Source: Arthrobacter sp. PM3 (GTDB lineage Bacteria > Actinomycetota > Actinomycetes > Actinomycetales > Micrococcaceae). From it: DNA of 64,000 nt. This document shows positions 47,712-57,183 of the stretch, one piece after another. Position 1 is the stretch's first letter. Each line of letters begins with the position of its first letter. Location of the stretch: NCBI RefSeq assembly GCF_003352915.1, contig NZ_CP022314.1, forward strand, positions 1,426,238 through 1,490,237, given 5' to 3'. The notes below the pieces were generated by a model, which was given only the letters and a program-made list of their open reading frames with translations, ran no database searches and was not told the DNA's origin. The position numbers and the translations under genes were made by a program.

Positions 47712-48650
47712 ATGCGTTACGTAGTGGGGTACTCAGCCGATGCCAGGGGCCATGATGCGGTCAATCTGGCCATCGCCCTCGCCCGCGGCCGAGGGGCCAG
47801 CCTTGACCTTGTGGTGGCGGTTCCCGAGGTACAGCAGTTCGGGGCCGCCCACGCACCCAGAGTCGGATTCGAAAGCGTTCTCCACGAACAGGCCCAGGAG
47901 TGGCTCGACGAGGCCAGGGCCCTGGTTCCCGCCGACGTCCCGGCCGCGGTCCACATCCGCACCGGCGACTCCGACGCCCACGCGCTGATTCAGGCCGCGG
48001 AGGAACTGGGCGCCGACCTGCTCATCATCGGCGCGGCCAACAACGGACTCTTCAAACGGTTCACCATCGGGTCTGTGGCCAGCGCCCTGCTTCACGCCTC
48101 CACTGTTCCGGTGGCGCTGGCGCCCCATGGCTACCACCGCCGGGACGCGCTGACCCGGATCAGCTGCGGGCTCGGCACCCGGGCGGGCGCCGAGAAGCTG
48201 CTCGACTTCGCCCTCGGCATGGCGACCAACCGCGAGGTTCCGCTGCGGGTCGTCTCACTTCTGGCGCTCGACGGCGGCGCCGAGGCCGACGCCGAAAAGG
48301 CCGCCGCGGCGGCCCGGGAATATGCCGAGAAACACCTCGCCGCGGCCCTCCCGGCCGGCGGCCCGGAGAAGGGTGAACCGGAGGTCCGGGCGGAAGCGAA
48401 GACGGAGGTCGTCGTCGCCCATGGCCGCAGTATCGAGGAAGCGGTGGACCGGCTGGACTGGGAGGACGGCGAGGTCCTGCTGATCGGGTCCAGCCGCCTT
48501 GCCAAGAGCCGGTCCATCTTCCTCGGCAGCACCGCCAACCGCATTCTGCGCGCACTGCCGGTGCCGATGATCGTCGTCCCCAGCGACTATGAACTCAAGC
48601 AGCTGACCGATTCCACGTCGGCTGACACTTCCCGAGAGGCACAGAAATGA
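47712..48650 (+). CDS. Universal stress protein, two UspA domains
   Basis: 312 residues: domain 1 about 1-140 (YVVGYSADARGHDAVNLAIALA), domain 2 about 150-300, ending LIGSSRLAKSRSIFLGSTAN, a G-x2-G-x9-G-(S/T)-like ATP-binding loop. The stop overlaps the permease start (ATGA), so the stress protein is translated with the transporter. It may regulate the permease; USP-permease pairs occur elsewhere. Confidence 0.92.
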   Translation: MRYVVGYSADARGHDAVNLAIALARGRGASLDLVVAVPEVQQFGAAHAPRVGFESVLHEQAQEWLDEARALVPADVPAAVHIRTGDSDAHALIQAAEELGADLLIIGAANNGLFKRFTIGSVASALLHASTVPVALAPHGYHRRDALTRISCGLGTRAGAEKLLDFALGMATNREVPLRVVSLLALDGGAEADAEKAAAAAREYAEKHLAAALPAGGPEKGEPEVRAEAKTEVVVAHGRSIEEAVDRLDWEDGEVLLIGSSRLAKSRSIFLGSTANRILRALPVPMIVVPSDYELKQLTDSTSADTSREAQK

Positions 48651-50197
48651 GCACCGAACGCGCGATGCCGAAGGCGTCGCCCTCCGGACAACAGGCCGGA
48701 CAGCACACCGGCGAGAAACACGGGCTGAGCGAGAAGGGCCTGAAGGCCGGATCGGTGGGGCTGATTGGCGCCGTCGTCATCGGCATCTCCTGCATCGCAC
48801 CCGCCTACACCCTCACGGCGGCTCTCGGCCCCACGGTTTCCGAGGTCGGCGTGCAGCTGCCTGCGGTCTTCCTGGTGGGCTTCATTCCCATGCTGCTGGT
48901 GGCGCTCGGCTACCGCGAGCTGAACAACGCGATGCCCGACGCCGGCACCTCCTTCACGTGGGCGTCCCGGGCCTTCGGCCCGTGGCTTGGCTGGATGGGG
49001 GGCTGGGGGCTGATCGCGGCGACCATCATTGTGCTCTCCAACCTGGCCGCCGTCGCGGTGGACTTCTTCTACCTGATGCTGGCGCAGCTGTTCGGGAAGC
49101 CGGAGCTCGCCGACCTCACCACCAACCTGCCCCTGAACATCGCCACGACGCTGGTGTTCATAGCCCTTGCGTGCTGGATCTCCTACCGCGGCATGGAAAC
49201 CACCAAGTCGGTCCAGTACGTGCTGGTCGGCTTCCAGATGCTGGTCCTGGGCTGGTTTGCCGTCGCGGCCTTCAGCCATGTGGCCAACGGAACGGCCTTT
49301 GACGCCACCGCCATCCAGCCGGAGTGGTTCAACCCGTTCGCCGTGGAGTCGTTCTCGGCCTTCGCGGCCGGCGTTTCACTGTCCATCTTCATCTACTGGG
49401 GCTGGGACGTCACGCTGACCATGAACGAGGAGACCAAGAATCCGGAAAAGACCCCCGGCCGTGCCGCCACCGTCACGGTGCTGGTCATTGTGATCATCTA
49501 CATGACGGTCGCCCTGGCCACCCTTGCCTACGCCGGGATCGGCACCACCGGGCTCGGGGCCGGGAACCCGGAGAACCAGGGCAGCATTTTCGCCGTCCTT
49601 GCCGGCCCGGTGATGGGTCCGTTCGCGATCCTGATGTCCCTGGCCATCCTCAGCAGCTCGGCGGCGTCCCTGCAGTCCACCTTCGTCTCGCCGGCACGCA
49701 CGCTGCTGTCCATGGGCCACTACAAGGCGCTCCCGGCACAGTTCAGTCGGATCAGCCCCACGCACAAGTCACCGAGCTACGCCACGATCGCCTCGGCCGT
49801 CGCGGCCGCTGCGTTCTATGTCATCACCCGCACGACCTCGGAGAACGCGCTGTGGGACACCATCACCGCACTGGGCATGATGATCTGCTTCTACTACGGC
49901 ATCACCGCCCTGGCCTGCGTCTGGTTCTTCCGTGCCGAGGCATTCAGCGGCGCGCGGGCCTTCTTCTTCAAGTTCCTGGCACCCCTGCTCGGCGGCGTCA
50001 TGCTGCTGGTCATGTTCTTCAAGACGGCCTATGACTCCATGGATCCGGCCTATGGTTCCGGCTCTTCGGTTGGCGGCCTGGGCCTGGTGTTCATCCTCGG
50101 CATGGGCGTCATCCTGCTGGGCGTGGTGATCATGTTGGTGATGGCCAAGATGCGCCCCGAGTTCTTCAAGGGCAAGGTTCTCTCCCGCGGAGCCTGA
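48647..50197 (+). CDS. APC-family amino acid/polyamine permease
   Basis: 516 residues, about twelve membrane helices. The first transmembrane region has GLIGAVVIGISCIAPAYTLTAALG, the unwound glycine-rich helix expected in APC transporters. Its operon with putrescine oxidase suggests polyamine uptake (inference). It follows the stress protein with a 4-bp overlap. Confidence 0.9.
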   Translation: MSTERAMPKASPSGQQAGQHTGEKHGLSEKGLKAGSVGLIGAVVIGISCIAPAYTLTAALGPTVSEVGVQLPAVFLVGFIPMLLVALGYRELNNAMPDAGTSFTWASRAFGPWLGWMGGWGLIAATIIVLSNLAAVAVDFFYLMLAQLFGKPELADLTTNLPLNIATTLVFIALACWISYRGMETTKSVQYVLVGFQMLVLGWFAVAAFSHVANGTAFDATAIQPEWFNPFAVESFSAFAAGVSLSIFIYWGWDVTLTMNEETKNPEKTPGRAATVTVLVIVIIYMTVALATLAYAGIGTTGLGAGNPENQGSIFAVLAGPVMGPFAILMSLAILSSSAASLQSTFVSPARTLLSMGHYKALPAQFSRISPTHKSPSYATIASAVAAAAFYVITRTTSENALWDTITALGMMICFYYGITALACVWFFRAEAFSGARAFFFKFLAPLLGGVMLLVMFFKTAYDSMDPAYGSGSSVGGLGLVFILGMGVILLGVVIMLVMAKMRPEFFKGKVLSRGA

Positions 50198-50243
50198 ACC
50201 CGCGGTGCGTTTCGGGAGGGTCCCCGTCCGCCAGGCAGTGGAA

Positions 50244-50259
50244 AGTAAGCACGCTTACT
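50244..50259. promoter_or_regulatory. Palindrome before a stress-type gene
   Basis: AGTAAGC-AC-GCTTACT is a perfect 7-bp inverted repeat, 55 bp before the start of the pyridoxamine-oxidase-family gene. It may be a regulator or sigma-factor site. Confidence 0.6.
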
Positions 50260-50314
50260 AATAGGCTGTCCGGAGGGGGACCTTCCTCCGTTGGAACGAG
50301 AACGAGGTGAGAGC

Positions 50315-50797
50315 ATGTCGGATGCCGAAAGCATCAGCAAAGTCACGGACATCATCAACGATTCGCACATCGGAATGTTCACCACCATCAACGAATCCGG
50401 TGCACTCGTCAGCCGGCCGCTGGCCGTCCAGGAAGTCATGGACGACGGCGACATGTGGTTTTTCACATCGGCAGGCACGTCGCAGGTGGCCCACGTCCGC
50501 GCCAATCCGGCGGTGAACGTATCCTTCGGCAGGCGCACCGAGTGGGTCTCGGTGGCCGGTACGGCCGAAGTGGTGAACGACCGGCAGCAGATCCATGACA
50601 GATGGAACCAGGTGGTGGAGGCCTGGTTCCCGGACGGCCCGGACACCCCGGGCGTGGTGCTGCTGCGCGTCGACTCGGACTCCGCCGAGTACTGGACCAG
50701 CCCGGGCGGCACGGCGGCCACGGTACTGCAGTGGATCAAGTCGAAAGTCACCAGCAGCCGGATGAGTGTCGGCGAAAGTGGAACTGTCGAGTTGTAG
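50315..50797 (+). CDS. Pyridoxamine 5'-phosphate oxidase-family protein
   Basis: 160 residues from the ATG at 50315 (MSDAESISK) behind GAGGTGAGAG. A split-barrel flavin-binding fold of the general stress protein 26 type: HIGMFTTINESGALVSRPL, MWFFTSAGTSQVAHVRANPAVNVSF. It could bind FMN or F420; the family is mostly uncharacterised. Its stop directly abuts the convergent reductase gene. Confidence 0.88.
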   Translation: MSDAESISKVTDIINDSHIGMFTTINESGALVSRPLAVQEVMDDGDMWFFTSAGTSQVAHVRANPAVNVSFGRRTEWVSVAGTAEVVNDRQQIHDRWNQVVEAWFPDGPDTPGVVLLRVDSDSAEYWTSPGGTAATVLQWIKSKVTSSRMSVGESGTVEL

Positions 50798-51436
50798 CTA
50801 GTCGATGATCTTCAGGCCGGTGCCCCAGTTGAAGTTGGGGTACGCGGGGTTGACCTGCAGCGCCATGACCAGCAGCATGAACCCCTCGAGTTCACGGGCA
50901 TGGCGCAGGCTGCCCACGTGGATCGGACGCAATCCGGCCGCCGCGGCGAACGCTGCGACTTCGTTGCGGGCCTGTTCGGAGTCCGAGGCGATGAAGACAT
51001 CCAGCGGCATGCCGCCGGTGGTCCCGGCGGCCAGTGTTCCGGCGAAGGTCGTGTTGAAGGCTTTCACCACCCGTGCGCCCGGCAACAGCGCGGCGATTTC
51101 TTCGGCGGCCGATGTCTCAGGGCCGACCACGAGCGAGTCAAAGGTCTCCGTGTCGATCGGATTGCTGATCTCCACCACGGTCTTGCCGCTGAGCGTGTCG
51201 CCGAAGTGCATGGCCACCTCCTTGGCCGGGCCGAAGTAGAGGGCCAGGACGACGATATCGCCGTCGGGAACCTCGCTCAGGCCGCCGGAGGTGCAGGTGC
51301 CGCCAAGTTCAGCAGCGAGCTTGGCGGCATTTTCCGGCGTCCGGTCCAGCACCTGGACAGACCGTCCGGCGGCGACGGCGCGGGTGCCGATCGCCCGGGC
51401 CATGTTGCCGCTGCCGATGATCGTGATGTCAGTCAT
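50798..51436 (-). CDS. NADP(H)-binding reductase, F420-dependent NADP reductase-like
   Basis: 212 residues from the ATG at 51436 (MTDITIIGSGN) behind AAGGAA; an in-frame ATG at 51451 is less likely. The Rossmann loop is IIGSGNMARAIGTRA. A VLDRTPENAAKLA segment resembles the NADP phosphate-binding stretch. The family includes F420H2:NADP oxidoreductases and prephenate-dehydrogenase-like reductases; substrate uncertain. Confidence 0.85.
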   Translation of the reverse strand: MTDITIIGSGNMARAIGTRAVAAGRSVQVLDRTPENAAKLAAELGGTCTSGGLSEVPDGDIVVLALYFGPAKEVAMHFGDTLSGKTVVEISNPIDTETFDSLVVGPETSAAEEIAALLPGARVVKAFNTTFAGTLAAGTTGGMPLDVFIASDSEQARNEVAAFAAAAGLRPIHVGSLRHARELEGFMLLVMALQVNPAYPNFNWGTGLKIID

Positions 51437-51484
51437 GGTGGTTCCTTCCAAGGTTGCCGGGGCCTGCCCGGGGCATTGCGGGAA

Positions 51485-52120
51485 TCAGTGGTGGGCGTGG
51501 TCCGGTCCGGACAGCGCCGCGGGGCTGACGCCGGCCGCGCGTTCGGCGGCGGTCAGGGCATGTTCCAGCCGTTCCACGGCTGGGGCGTAGGCGGGGTCGG
51601 CAGAGGTTCGGACCGTACCGCCGAATCCCTCGGCGGCCTTGATGGCCCGGATCAGGGCGGCCGTTTCCGGCTGCCGGGGATCGCTCATCGCCGGGTAGTC
51701 AATCGAATAGCGCGGATCGAGTTCGTAGCGCTGCCACCTGGCCAGGGCGCTGCGGTGCCGCTCGGCCGCGGCCTCGTTCAAGACCCGGGTGGTCCGGGCC
51801 GTCCGGCGTGCCGCCTGCCGGCCAAGCAGCCGCGGTGTTGCCGCCCAGGCCGCCAGTCCTGTCCCGGCCGCCAGGATCCCGAGTGCCAGCCCGGCCCACG
51901 GCCACGTGAATGAGGCAAGGACGACGCCGGGCACCACCACGGCAAGGCCGGCAAAAACGTCCCAGAAGGCGCCGTCCGCGCCTTCCGACACGCCGTCGTC
52001 GTCAGCCACCAGGTGCTTGCGGGCAAAGAAGGCCGAAACGAACGCCGCACCCGCCACCACAACGGCGAGGGCCAGGAACTGCCAGAACGCGAGGGCACCG
52101 GACTGTGAGAGCGACGTCAT
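51485..52120 (-). CDS. Hypothetical membrane protein
   Basis: 211 residues. Two or three hydrophobic segments: WQFLALAVVVAGAAFVSAFF, VFAGLAVVVPGVVLASF and WAGLALGILAAGTGLAAW. The rest is a soluble tail with RYELDPRYSIDYPAMSDPRQPETAAL and a His-rich end (DHAHH). No family assigned. It lies 48 bp behind the reductase gene, probably in the same transcript. Confidence 0.75.
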   Translation of the reverse strand: MTSLSQSGALAFWQFLALAVVVAGAAFVSAFFARKHLVADDDGVSEGADGAFWDVFAGLAVVVPGVVLASFTWPWAGLALGILAAGTGLAAWAATPRLLGRQAARRTARTTRVLNEAAAERHRSALARWQRYELDPRYSIDYPAMSDPRQPETAALIRAIKAAEGFGGTVRTSADPAYAPAVERLEHALTAAERAAGVSPAALSGPDHAHH

Positions 52121-52261
52121 TGCACACCTCCGGCGGAACCGTCCCGGGCGGCCGCTGTTCCGCTAGTTCCATTGGAATCCCTTGCGGCCGGGCCGTCAAT
52201 GGCAGCCGCGCCGGCCGCGTCGTGGTTCCGTCTCGGATGCCCGCGGCGTAGCCTTGGGGCC

Positions 52262-52639
52262 ATGCGACTGAAAATGTGCAGCATCCACGTCAAGGATCCG
52301 GCCTCGGCCCACGAGTTCTACACCGGCGTTTTGGGCTTCGACACGCTGATGGCAATGCCGGAACACAACCTCTACATCATCAAGGATCCGGACGGTGCCG
52401 GCGGCGCCGGACTGCTGCTGGAGCCCAGCGACAACCCGATCGGCGCGGCCTACATGAACGCCTGCCATGACGCCGGTTTGCCGGCGATCGTGTTCGGCGT
52501 GCCCGACGTGCGGGCCGAATATGAGCGGCTGGCCGCCAAGGGTGTCATGTTCCAGGGGGAACCGTCCGAGGGGCCCGCCGGGACCAGCGTGGTGCTCGAT
52601 GACGGGTGCGGGAACTTCGTCCAGCTGCACCAGGACTAA
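52262..52639 (+). CDS. VOC-family (glyoxalase/bleomycin-resistance fold) protein
   Basis: 125 residues from the ATG at 52262. A single VOC domain: KMCSIHVKDPASAHEFYTGVLGFDT at the start, LLLEPSDNP, and a final FVQLHQD with the conserved metal-site Glu replaced by Gln-Leu-His. The fold binds metal and many unrelated substrates, so function is open. Confidence 0.87.
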   Translation: MRLKMCSIHVKDPASAHEFYTGVLGFDTLMAMPEHNLYIIKDPDGAGGAGLLLEPSDNPIGAAYMNACHDAGLPAIVFGVPDVRAEYERLAAKGVMFQGEPSEGPAGTSVVLDDGCGNFVQLHQD

Positions 52640-52697
52640 CGGGCCGGGCGTCGGGCACCCGGCGCGCGGCGTCGTCCCTGCCCAGTAAGCTCGATGC

Positions 52698-54194
52698 GTG
52701 ATTACCGGCGAAATCAAGTCCCAAGTCGACAAGGTCTGGAATACGTTCTGGAGCGGTGGCATCTCCAACCCGCTGGAGGTGATTGAGCAAATCACCTATC
52801 TGCTCTTCCTCAAGAGGCTGGATGAGCGCCATATCCTGCAGGAGAAGAAGGCCAATCTCTTGGGTCAGCCGATGGAGGACGCCGTCTTCCCCGCGGGGAA
52901 CGATCCGAAAGGCCGGCCGTACGCCGACCTGCGCTGGAGCCGGTTCAAGAATTTCGCCAAGGACGAGATGTTCACCGTGTTCTCGGAGTCTGTCTTCCCG
53001 TTCCTCCGCAATGAGCTGCCCAAGATGGCCAATGGTGAGGAGTCCACCTACAGCCACCACATGCGGGATGCCCAGTTCAAGATCCCCAACGCCGGTGTTC
53101 TGCAGCAGGTGGTCGATGTCATCGACGGCATCAACATGGACGGCCGGGACACCAAGGGCGATCTCTACGAGTACATGCTGTCCAAGCTGGCGTCGGCCGG
53201 CACCAACGGTCAGTTCCGCACGCCGCGGCACATCATCGACCTCATGGTGGACATGACGGCGCCCAAGCCGTTGGAAGCGATCTGCGATCCGGCGTCCGGC
53301 ACCTGTGGTTTCCTGGTCCAGGCGGGGGAGCACCTGCGCAAGAACCATCCGACGCTGCTGACCCATGCGGAGTCGAACAAGTTCTTCCACAATGACCAGT
53401 TCCACGGCTTCGACTTCGACAACACCATGCTCCGGATCGGCTCCATGAACATGCTGCTGCACGGCGTGGAGAACCCGGACATCGCCCACCGCGACTCCCT
53501 CGCCAACCTGCACAGCAGCGAGGAGGAGAAGTACGACGTCATCCTCGCCAACCCGCCGTTCGCGGGCAGCCTGGATTACGACAACGTGGCCAAGGACCTG
53601 CTGGCCCTGGTGAAGACGAAGAAGACCGAGCTGCTGTTCCTGGCGCTGTTTATCCGTCTCCTGAAGAACGGCGGCCGTGCCGCGGTGGTTGTCCCCGACG
53701 GCGTGCTATTCGGCTCCAGCAAGGCTCACAAGGAACTGCGGAAGATGATCGTCGAGGGCCACAAGCTCGACGCCGTGGTCAAGCTCCCGTCCGGGGTCTT
53801 CAAGCCCTATGCCGGAGTGTCCACCGCCATCCTGTTCTTCACCAAGACCAACTCCGGCGGCACGGACAACGTCTGGTTCTACGACGTCCGCTCGGACGGC
53901 TTCTCGCTGGACGACAAGCGCACCCCGCTCGGCTCGTCCGACCTCCCCGATGTCCTCACCCGCTGGAAGGAACGCACGACGTCGGAACTCACCCGGGCGC
54001 GGACGGAGCAGTCGTTCTGTGTGTCGCTGGCGGAGATCTCGGCGAATGACTACGACCTGTCCCTGAATCGGTATCGGGAGATCGAGCACGAAGTCGTCGA
54101 TCATGCGGCACCGACGGACATTCTTGCAGCACTGGACGCGCTTGAAGGCGAGATTACACAGGGGATGGCTGAACTGCGGGAGCTGCTGAAGTGA
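52698..54194 (+). CDS. hsdM: Type I restriction-modification methyltransferase subunit HsdM
   Basis: 498 residues from a GTG start. The N-terminal HsdM_N domain (ITGEIKSQVDKVWNTFWSG, about 1-150) precedes the N6-adenine methyltransferase: SAM motif I DPASGTCGFLVQAG and catalytic motif IV NPPFAG. It forms M2S with the HsdS below to methylate the host site. It overlaps hsdS by 4 bp (GTGA). Confidence 0.96.
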   Translation: MITGEIKSQVDKVWNTFWSGGISNPLEVIEQITYLLFLKRLDERHILQEKKANLLGQPMEDAVFPAGNDPKGRPYADLRWSRFKNFAKDEMFTVFSESVFPFLRNELPKMANGEESTYSHHMRDAQFKIPNAGVLQQVVDVIDGINMDGRDTKGDLYEYMLSKLASAGTNGQFRTPRHIIDLMVDMTAPKPLEAICDPASGTCGFLVQAGEHLRKNHPTLLTHAESNKFFHNDQFHGFDFDNTMLRIGSMNMLLHGVENPDIAHRDSLANLHSSEEEKYDVILANPPFAGSLDYDNVAKDLLALVKTKKTELLFLALFIRLLKNGGRAAVVVPDGVLFGSSKAHKELRKMIVEGHKLDAVVKLPSGVFKPYAGVSTAILFFTKTNSGGTDNVWFYDVRSDGFSLDDKRTPLGSSDLPDVLTRWKERTTSELTRARTEQSFCVSLAEISANDYDLSLNRYREIEHEVVDHAAPTDILAALDALEGEITQGMAELRELLK

Positions 54195-55357
54195 AGAAGG
54201 TTCGGCTTGGCGACGTAGCAGCGATTGAGCGCAAGGGAATAAGCCCGGACGAGATCTCGGACGGAACGACGTATGTGGGGCTCGAGAACATCATGTCGGG
54301 AGGCAGGTTCGTTGGAGTCGCTCCCGTCTCCAACGGGGAGCTGGCAAGCACGAAATTCAAATTTGAAGACGAACACATCCTCTACGGCAAGCTTCGGCCC
54401 TATCTTGCCAAAATTGCGGTGCCGACATTTGCGGGAATCTGCAGTACCGATATTTTGCCGATACGAGTCGGCGCACATGCCGACAGGATGTATGTCACGC
54501 ACTACCTGCGTCAGCAGGAAGTAGTAGATCAAGTCAATTCCATGGCGACAGGAGCAAACCTCCCCCGTATAAGTCCCAAGTCTTTGGAATCTGTCGAACT
54601 GCCTCTCCCGCCGCTCGACGAGCAGCGCCGCATCGCGGCGATCCTGGACAAGGCCGACGCGCTGCGCATCAAACGCCGCCAAGCCCTCGCCCACCTGGAC
54701 ACCCTCACCCAGTCGATCTTCCACTCCATGTTCGGCGAACCTCCCACTTCATGGCGGGAGACAGCCATCGAGGATCTGGTAGACAAAGGCGACGGATCAA
54801 TCCGGACTGGCCCGTTTGGCAGCCAACTTCTGACAAGTGAGTTCACTGACAAGGGTGTGGCTGTTCTTGGAATCGACAACGCCGTCTCCAACGAGTTCGC
54901 CTGGCGCGAGAGGCGCTTCATCTCCTTCGAAAAATACAGCGCGCTCAAACGTTACACGGTGAAACCCGGCGATCTACTCGTCACCATCATGGGCACTCTA
55001 GGCCGTTGCGCAGTCGTGCCCGCCGACATTCCCTTGGCAATCAACACAAAGCATCTATGCTGCATCACAGTGGATCCGGCGCAGGTCATTCCGGAATGGC
55101 TACATGCGTACTTCCTTAGATCTGACTCTGCGGCGGTGTATCTGAGGCAAACGACTAAAGGCGCAATAATGGGCGGCCTCAATATGGGCATCATCAAAAA
55201 AATGCCGGTGAAACTTCCTCCGCTAGAACTCCAACAGACTTTCGCAGCCCGCGTTGCCGCCGTCGAACGCTTGAAGGAAACCCACCGCAAGCATCTCAGC
55301 GAACTGGACATGCTCTTCGCCTCCCTCCAGCACCGCGCGTTCAAAGGAGAACTGTGA
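54191..55357 (+). CDS. hsdS: Type I restriction-modification specificity subunit HsdS
   Basis: 388 residues with two target-recognition domains. TRD1 is about 1-140, then the conserved spacer ELPLPPLDEQRRIAAILDKADALR; TRD2 is about 190-330, followed by the second repeat KLPPLELQQTFAARVAAVERL. The TRD parts are less G+C-rich than the surrounding genes, as expected for exchanged specificity domains. The recognition sequence cannot be read. Confidence 0.95.
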   Translation: MKKVRLGDVAAIERKGISPDEISDGTTYVGLENIMSGGRFVGVAPVSNGELASTKFKFEDEHILYGKLRPYLAKIAVPTFAGICSTDILPIRVGAHADRMYVTHYLRQQEVVDQVNSMATGANLPRISPKSLESVELPLPPLDEQRRIAAILDKADALRIKRRQALAHLDTLTQSIFHSMFGEPPTSWRETAIEDLVDKGDGSIRTGPFGSQLLTSEFTDKGVAVLGIDNAVSNEFAWRERRFISFEKYSALKRYTVKPGDLLVTIMGTLGRCAVVPADIPLAINTKHLCCITVDPAQVIPEWLHAYFLRSDSAAVYLRQTTKGAIMGGLNMGIIKKMPVKLPPLELQQTFAARVAAVERLKETHRKHLSELDMLFASLQHRAFKGEL

Positions 55358-56292
55358 TGACCGAGGCTCCTGAGCAGGACGGCATCCCCAAATGGCACGG
55401 GTTCATGACTCCCATCCTCCGGGTCCTGTCAGATGGGCAAGCCCGTACCCGGACAGAGCTCACCAAACAGGCGATGGACGCTGCGAGACTGCCCGAGGAA
55501 CTGCGCGCGGTTCGCCTGGGTTCGGGAGGCCTCAAGGCAAAAGGACGCGTGGGCTGGGCGATCTCGCACCTGATCGCTGCCACCGCCCTAGCCCGGCCGG
55601 ATAACGCCCTCTACGTCATTACTGACGTTGGGCATCAACTCCTGACAAGGTATCCCGATGGTTTGGCGCAGGCGCAGTTGCGCGAAGTGGAGGCCTACCG
55701 TCGGCATCAGGCAGAAGTGCGGGCCGCGCGTCGAGAGACTTCCCCGTCGCCGGAAATCGAAATTCTGGACGAAGACGCCGACCCGACCGACGTCATTGAA
55801 GCCGCCATCGACCGGATTCACGCCGAAACGGGATCGTCCCTGCTGAGCCGCATCCTCGCCAGCTCACCGGAGTTCTTTGAGCATGCGGTCGTGGATCTGC
55901 TGCTGAAGATGGGCTACGGGGGAGCTGAGCAGCGCGGCCGACGCATCGGCGGTTCCGGCGACGGAGGGGTCGACGGTGTCGTTGATCAGGACGCTCTCGG
56001 CCTTGACCGGGTCTACATCCAAGCCAAGCGGTACAGCGCGGACAACACCGTCGGCAGGGAAGCCATTCAAGCCTTCGTGGGAGCTCTTCATGGAGTCTCC
56101 GCTTCCAAGGGCGTCTTCATCACCACCAGCCGGTTCTCGCAAGGCGCCAAAGACTACGCAGCCAACATCCCTACCCGCACAATCCTGATCGACGGTACGC
56201 GCCTTGTAAACCTCATGATCAAGTACCGTGTGGGTGTACAGGTGAAACAGAGCTACGACGTCGTGGAACTGGACGAGGACTTCTTCGAGTAG
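55354..56292 (+). CDS. mrr: Mrr-type restriction endonuclease
   Basis: 312 residues. The start is GTG at 55354 or ATG at 55357; the first overlaps the hsdS stop. The N-terminal winged-helix Mrr_N part (about 10-95) has RVLSDGQARTRTEL and LKAKGRVGWAISHL. The C-terminal Mrr_cat PD-(D/E)xK domain (about 165-300) has a GSGDGGVDGVVDQD and VYIQAKRY pair, that is D...QxK. Mrr cuts methylated DNA in E. coli; here it may police foreign methylation beside its own methylase. Confidence 0.9.
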   Translation: MMTEAPEQDGIPKWHGFMTPILRVLSDGQARTRTELTKQAMDAARLPEELRAVRLGSGGLKAKGRVGWAISHLIAATALARPDNALYVITDVGHQLLTRYPDGLAQAQLREVEAYRRHQAEVRAARRETSPSPEIEILDEDADPTDVIEAAIDRIHAETGSSLLSRILASSPEFFEHAVVDLLLKMGYGGAEQRGRRIGGSGDGGVDGVVDQDALGLDRVYIQAKRYSADNTVGREAIQAFVGALHGVSASKGVFITTSRFSQGAKDYAANIPTRTILIDGTRLVNLMIKYRVGVQVKQSYDVVELDEDFFE

Positions 56293-56295
56293 CGG

Positions 56296-57183
56296 ATGGA
56301 TGAGCTGAGCGATTTCGTTGATCTGAGCCTCTGGACTCCCTACCAGGACGAGCCTGCGGGTGAGAACGAGAAGACGTGGTTCCGGGACAGCGATGGGGGA
56401 CTGTGGATATTCAAGCGGAACCGTCCCCACCGGAGTCCCAACGAGCACGCTACTGAGTTCATCGCAAGTCGTCTGGCCGAGATGCTGGGAGTTCCTGCCG
56501 CTACCGTCAGGTTGGCCCGGGTTGGCGACCACATCGGCTGCATATCGAAGGACGTAAAGTCGGACGCGCGGAACCAACTGGATTCGGGGTCGCTCTTCCT
56601 ATCGGAAATCGTGCCCGATTTCGACCCGAGGGACCGGCACTCCCGCGGCCACTCGCTGGAGAACATTGCCAGGGTGCTGCTTAACGTTGCTCCGCCCATC
56701 GGCCATGAAGCGCAAGACCTTTCTGCTGCCGGATGGTTCGCCGGGTTCCTGGTTCTTGACGCTCTGATCGGAAACCAGGACCGGCACAGCGAGAACTGGA
56801 GCATCGAGATAACCCCGGATGGGACCTATCATCTGGCGCCCTCGTACGATCACGCAACCAGCCTTGGCATTGTTCAAAGGAACCCGGAAAAACTGAATCG
56901 GCTGGTAAACGACCCAGGCGCCATCCGACAATTTGCGGCCAAGGCAACCGGCGGTCGGTTCGAGGGAATGGCGAAGGTGCCGCTCGTGGACGTTGCTTCG
57001 CAATTTTGTTTGGATGTGGGACCCGCTGTCACCACCCATTGGGCATCCGCAATAGCGGGGCTGGATATTGGTGCCGCCGCGGAAATCGTGGCCAGAGGTA
57101 AAATGTCGTCTCCAAGCGATACGTTGGCCCTGGAACTAATTCGCATCAACAAGGAAAGGCTCGTGACATGTCTTCGCTCGTGA
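56296..57183 (+). CDS. Short HipA-type kinase
   Basis: 295 residues, shorter than the 440 of E. coli HipA. It covers only the kinase part. Nucleotide-binding WIFKRNRPHRSPNEHATEF, catalytic LIGNQDRHSENW (the D-R-H-x-x-N signature) and metal-binding APSYDHATSLG are present. It lacks the HipA N-subdomain-1, in line with HipT of HipBST systems. It starts 3 bp behind mrr and overlaps the HIRAN gene by 16 bp. Confidence 0.82.
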   Translation: MDELSDFVDLSLWTPYQDEPAGENEKTWFRDSDGGLWIFKRNRPHRSPNEHATEFIASRLAEMLGVPAATVRLARVGDHIGCISKDVKSDARNQLDSGSLFLSEIVPDFDPRDRHSRGHSLENIARVLLNVAPPIGHEAQDLSAAGWFAGFLVLDALIGNQDRHSENWSIEITPDGTYHLAPSYDHATSLGIVQRNPEKLNRLVNDPGAIRQFAAKATGGRFEGMAKVPLVDVASQFCLDVGPAVTTHWASAIAGLDIGAAAEIVARGKMSSPSDTLALELIRINKERLVTCLRS

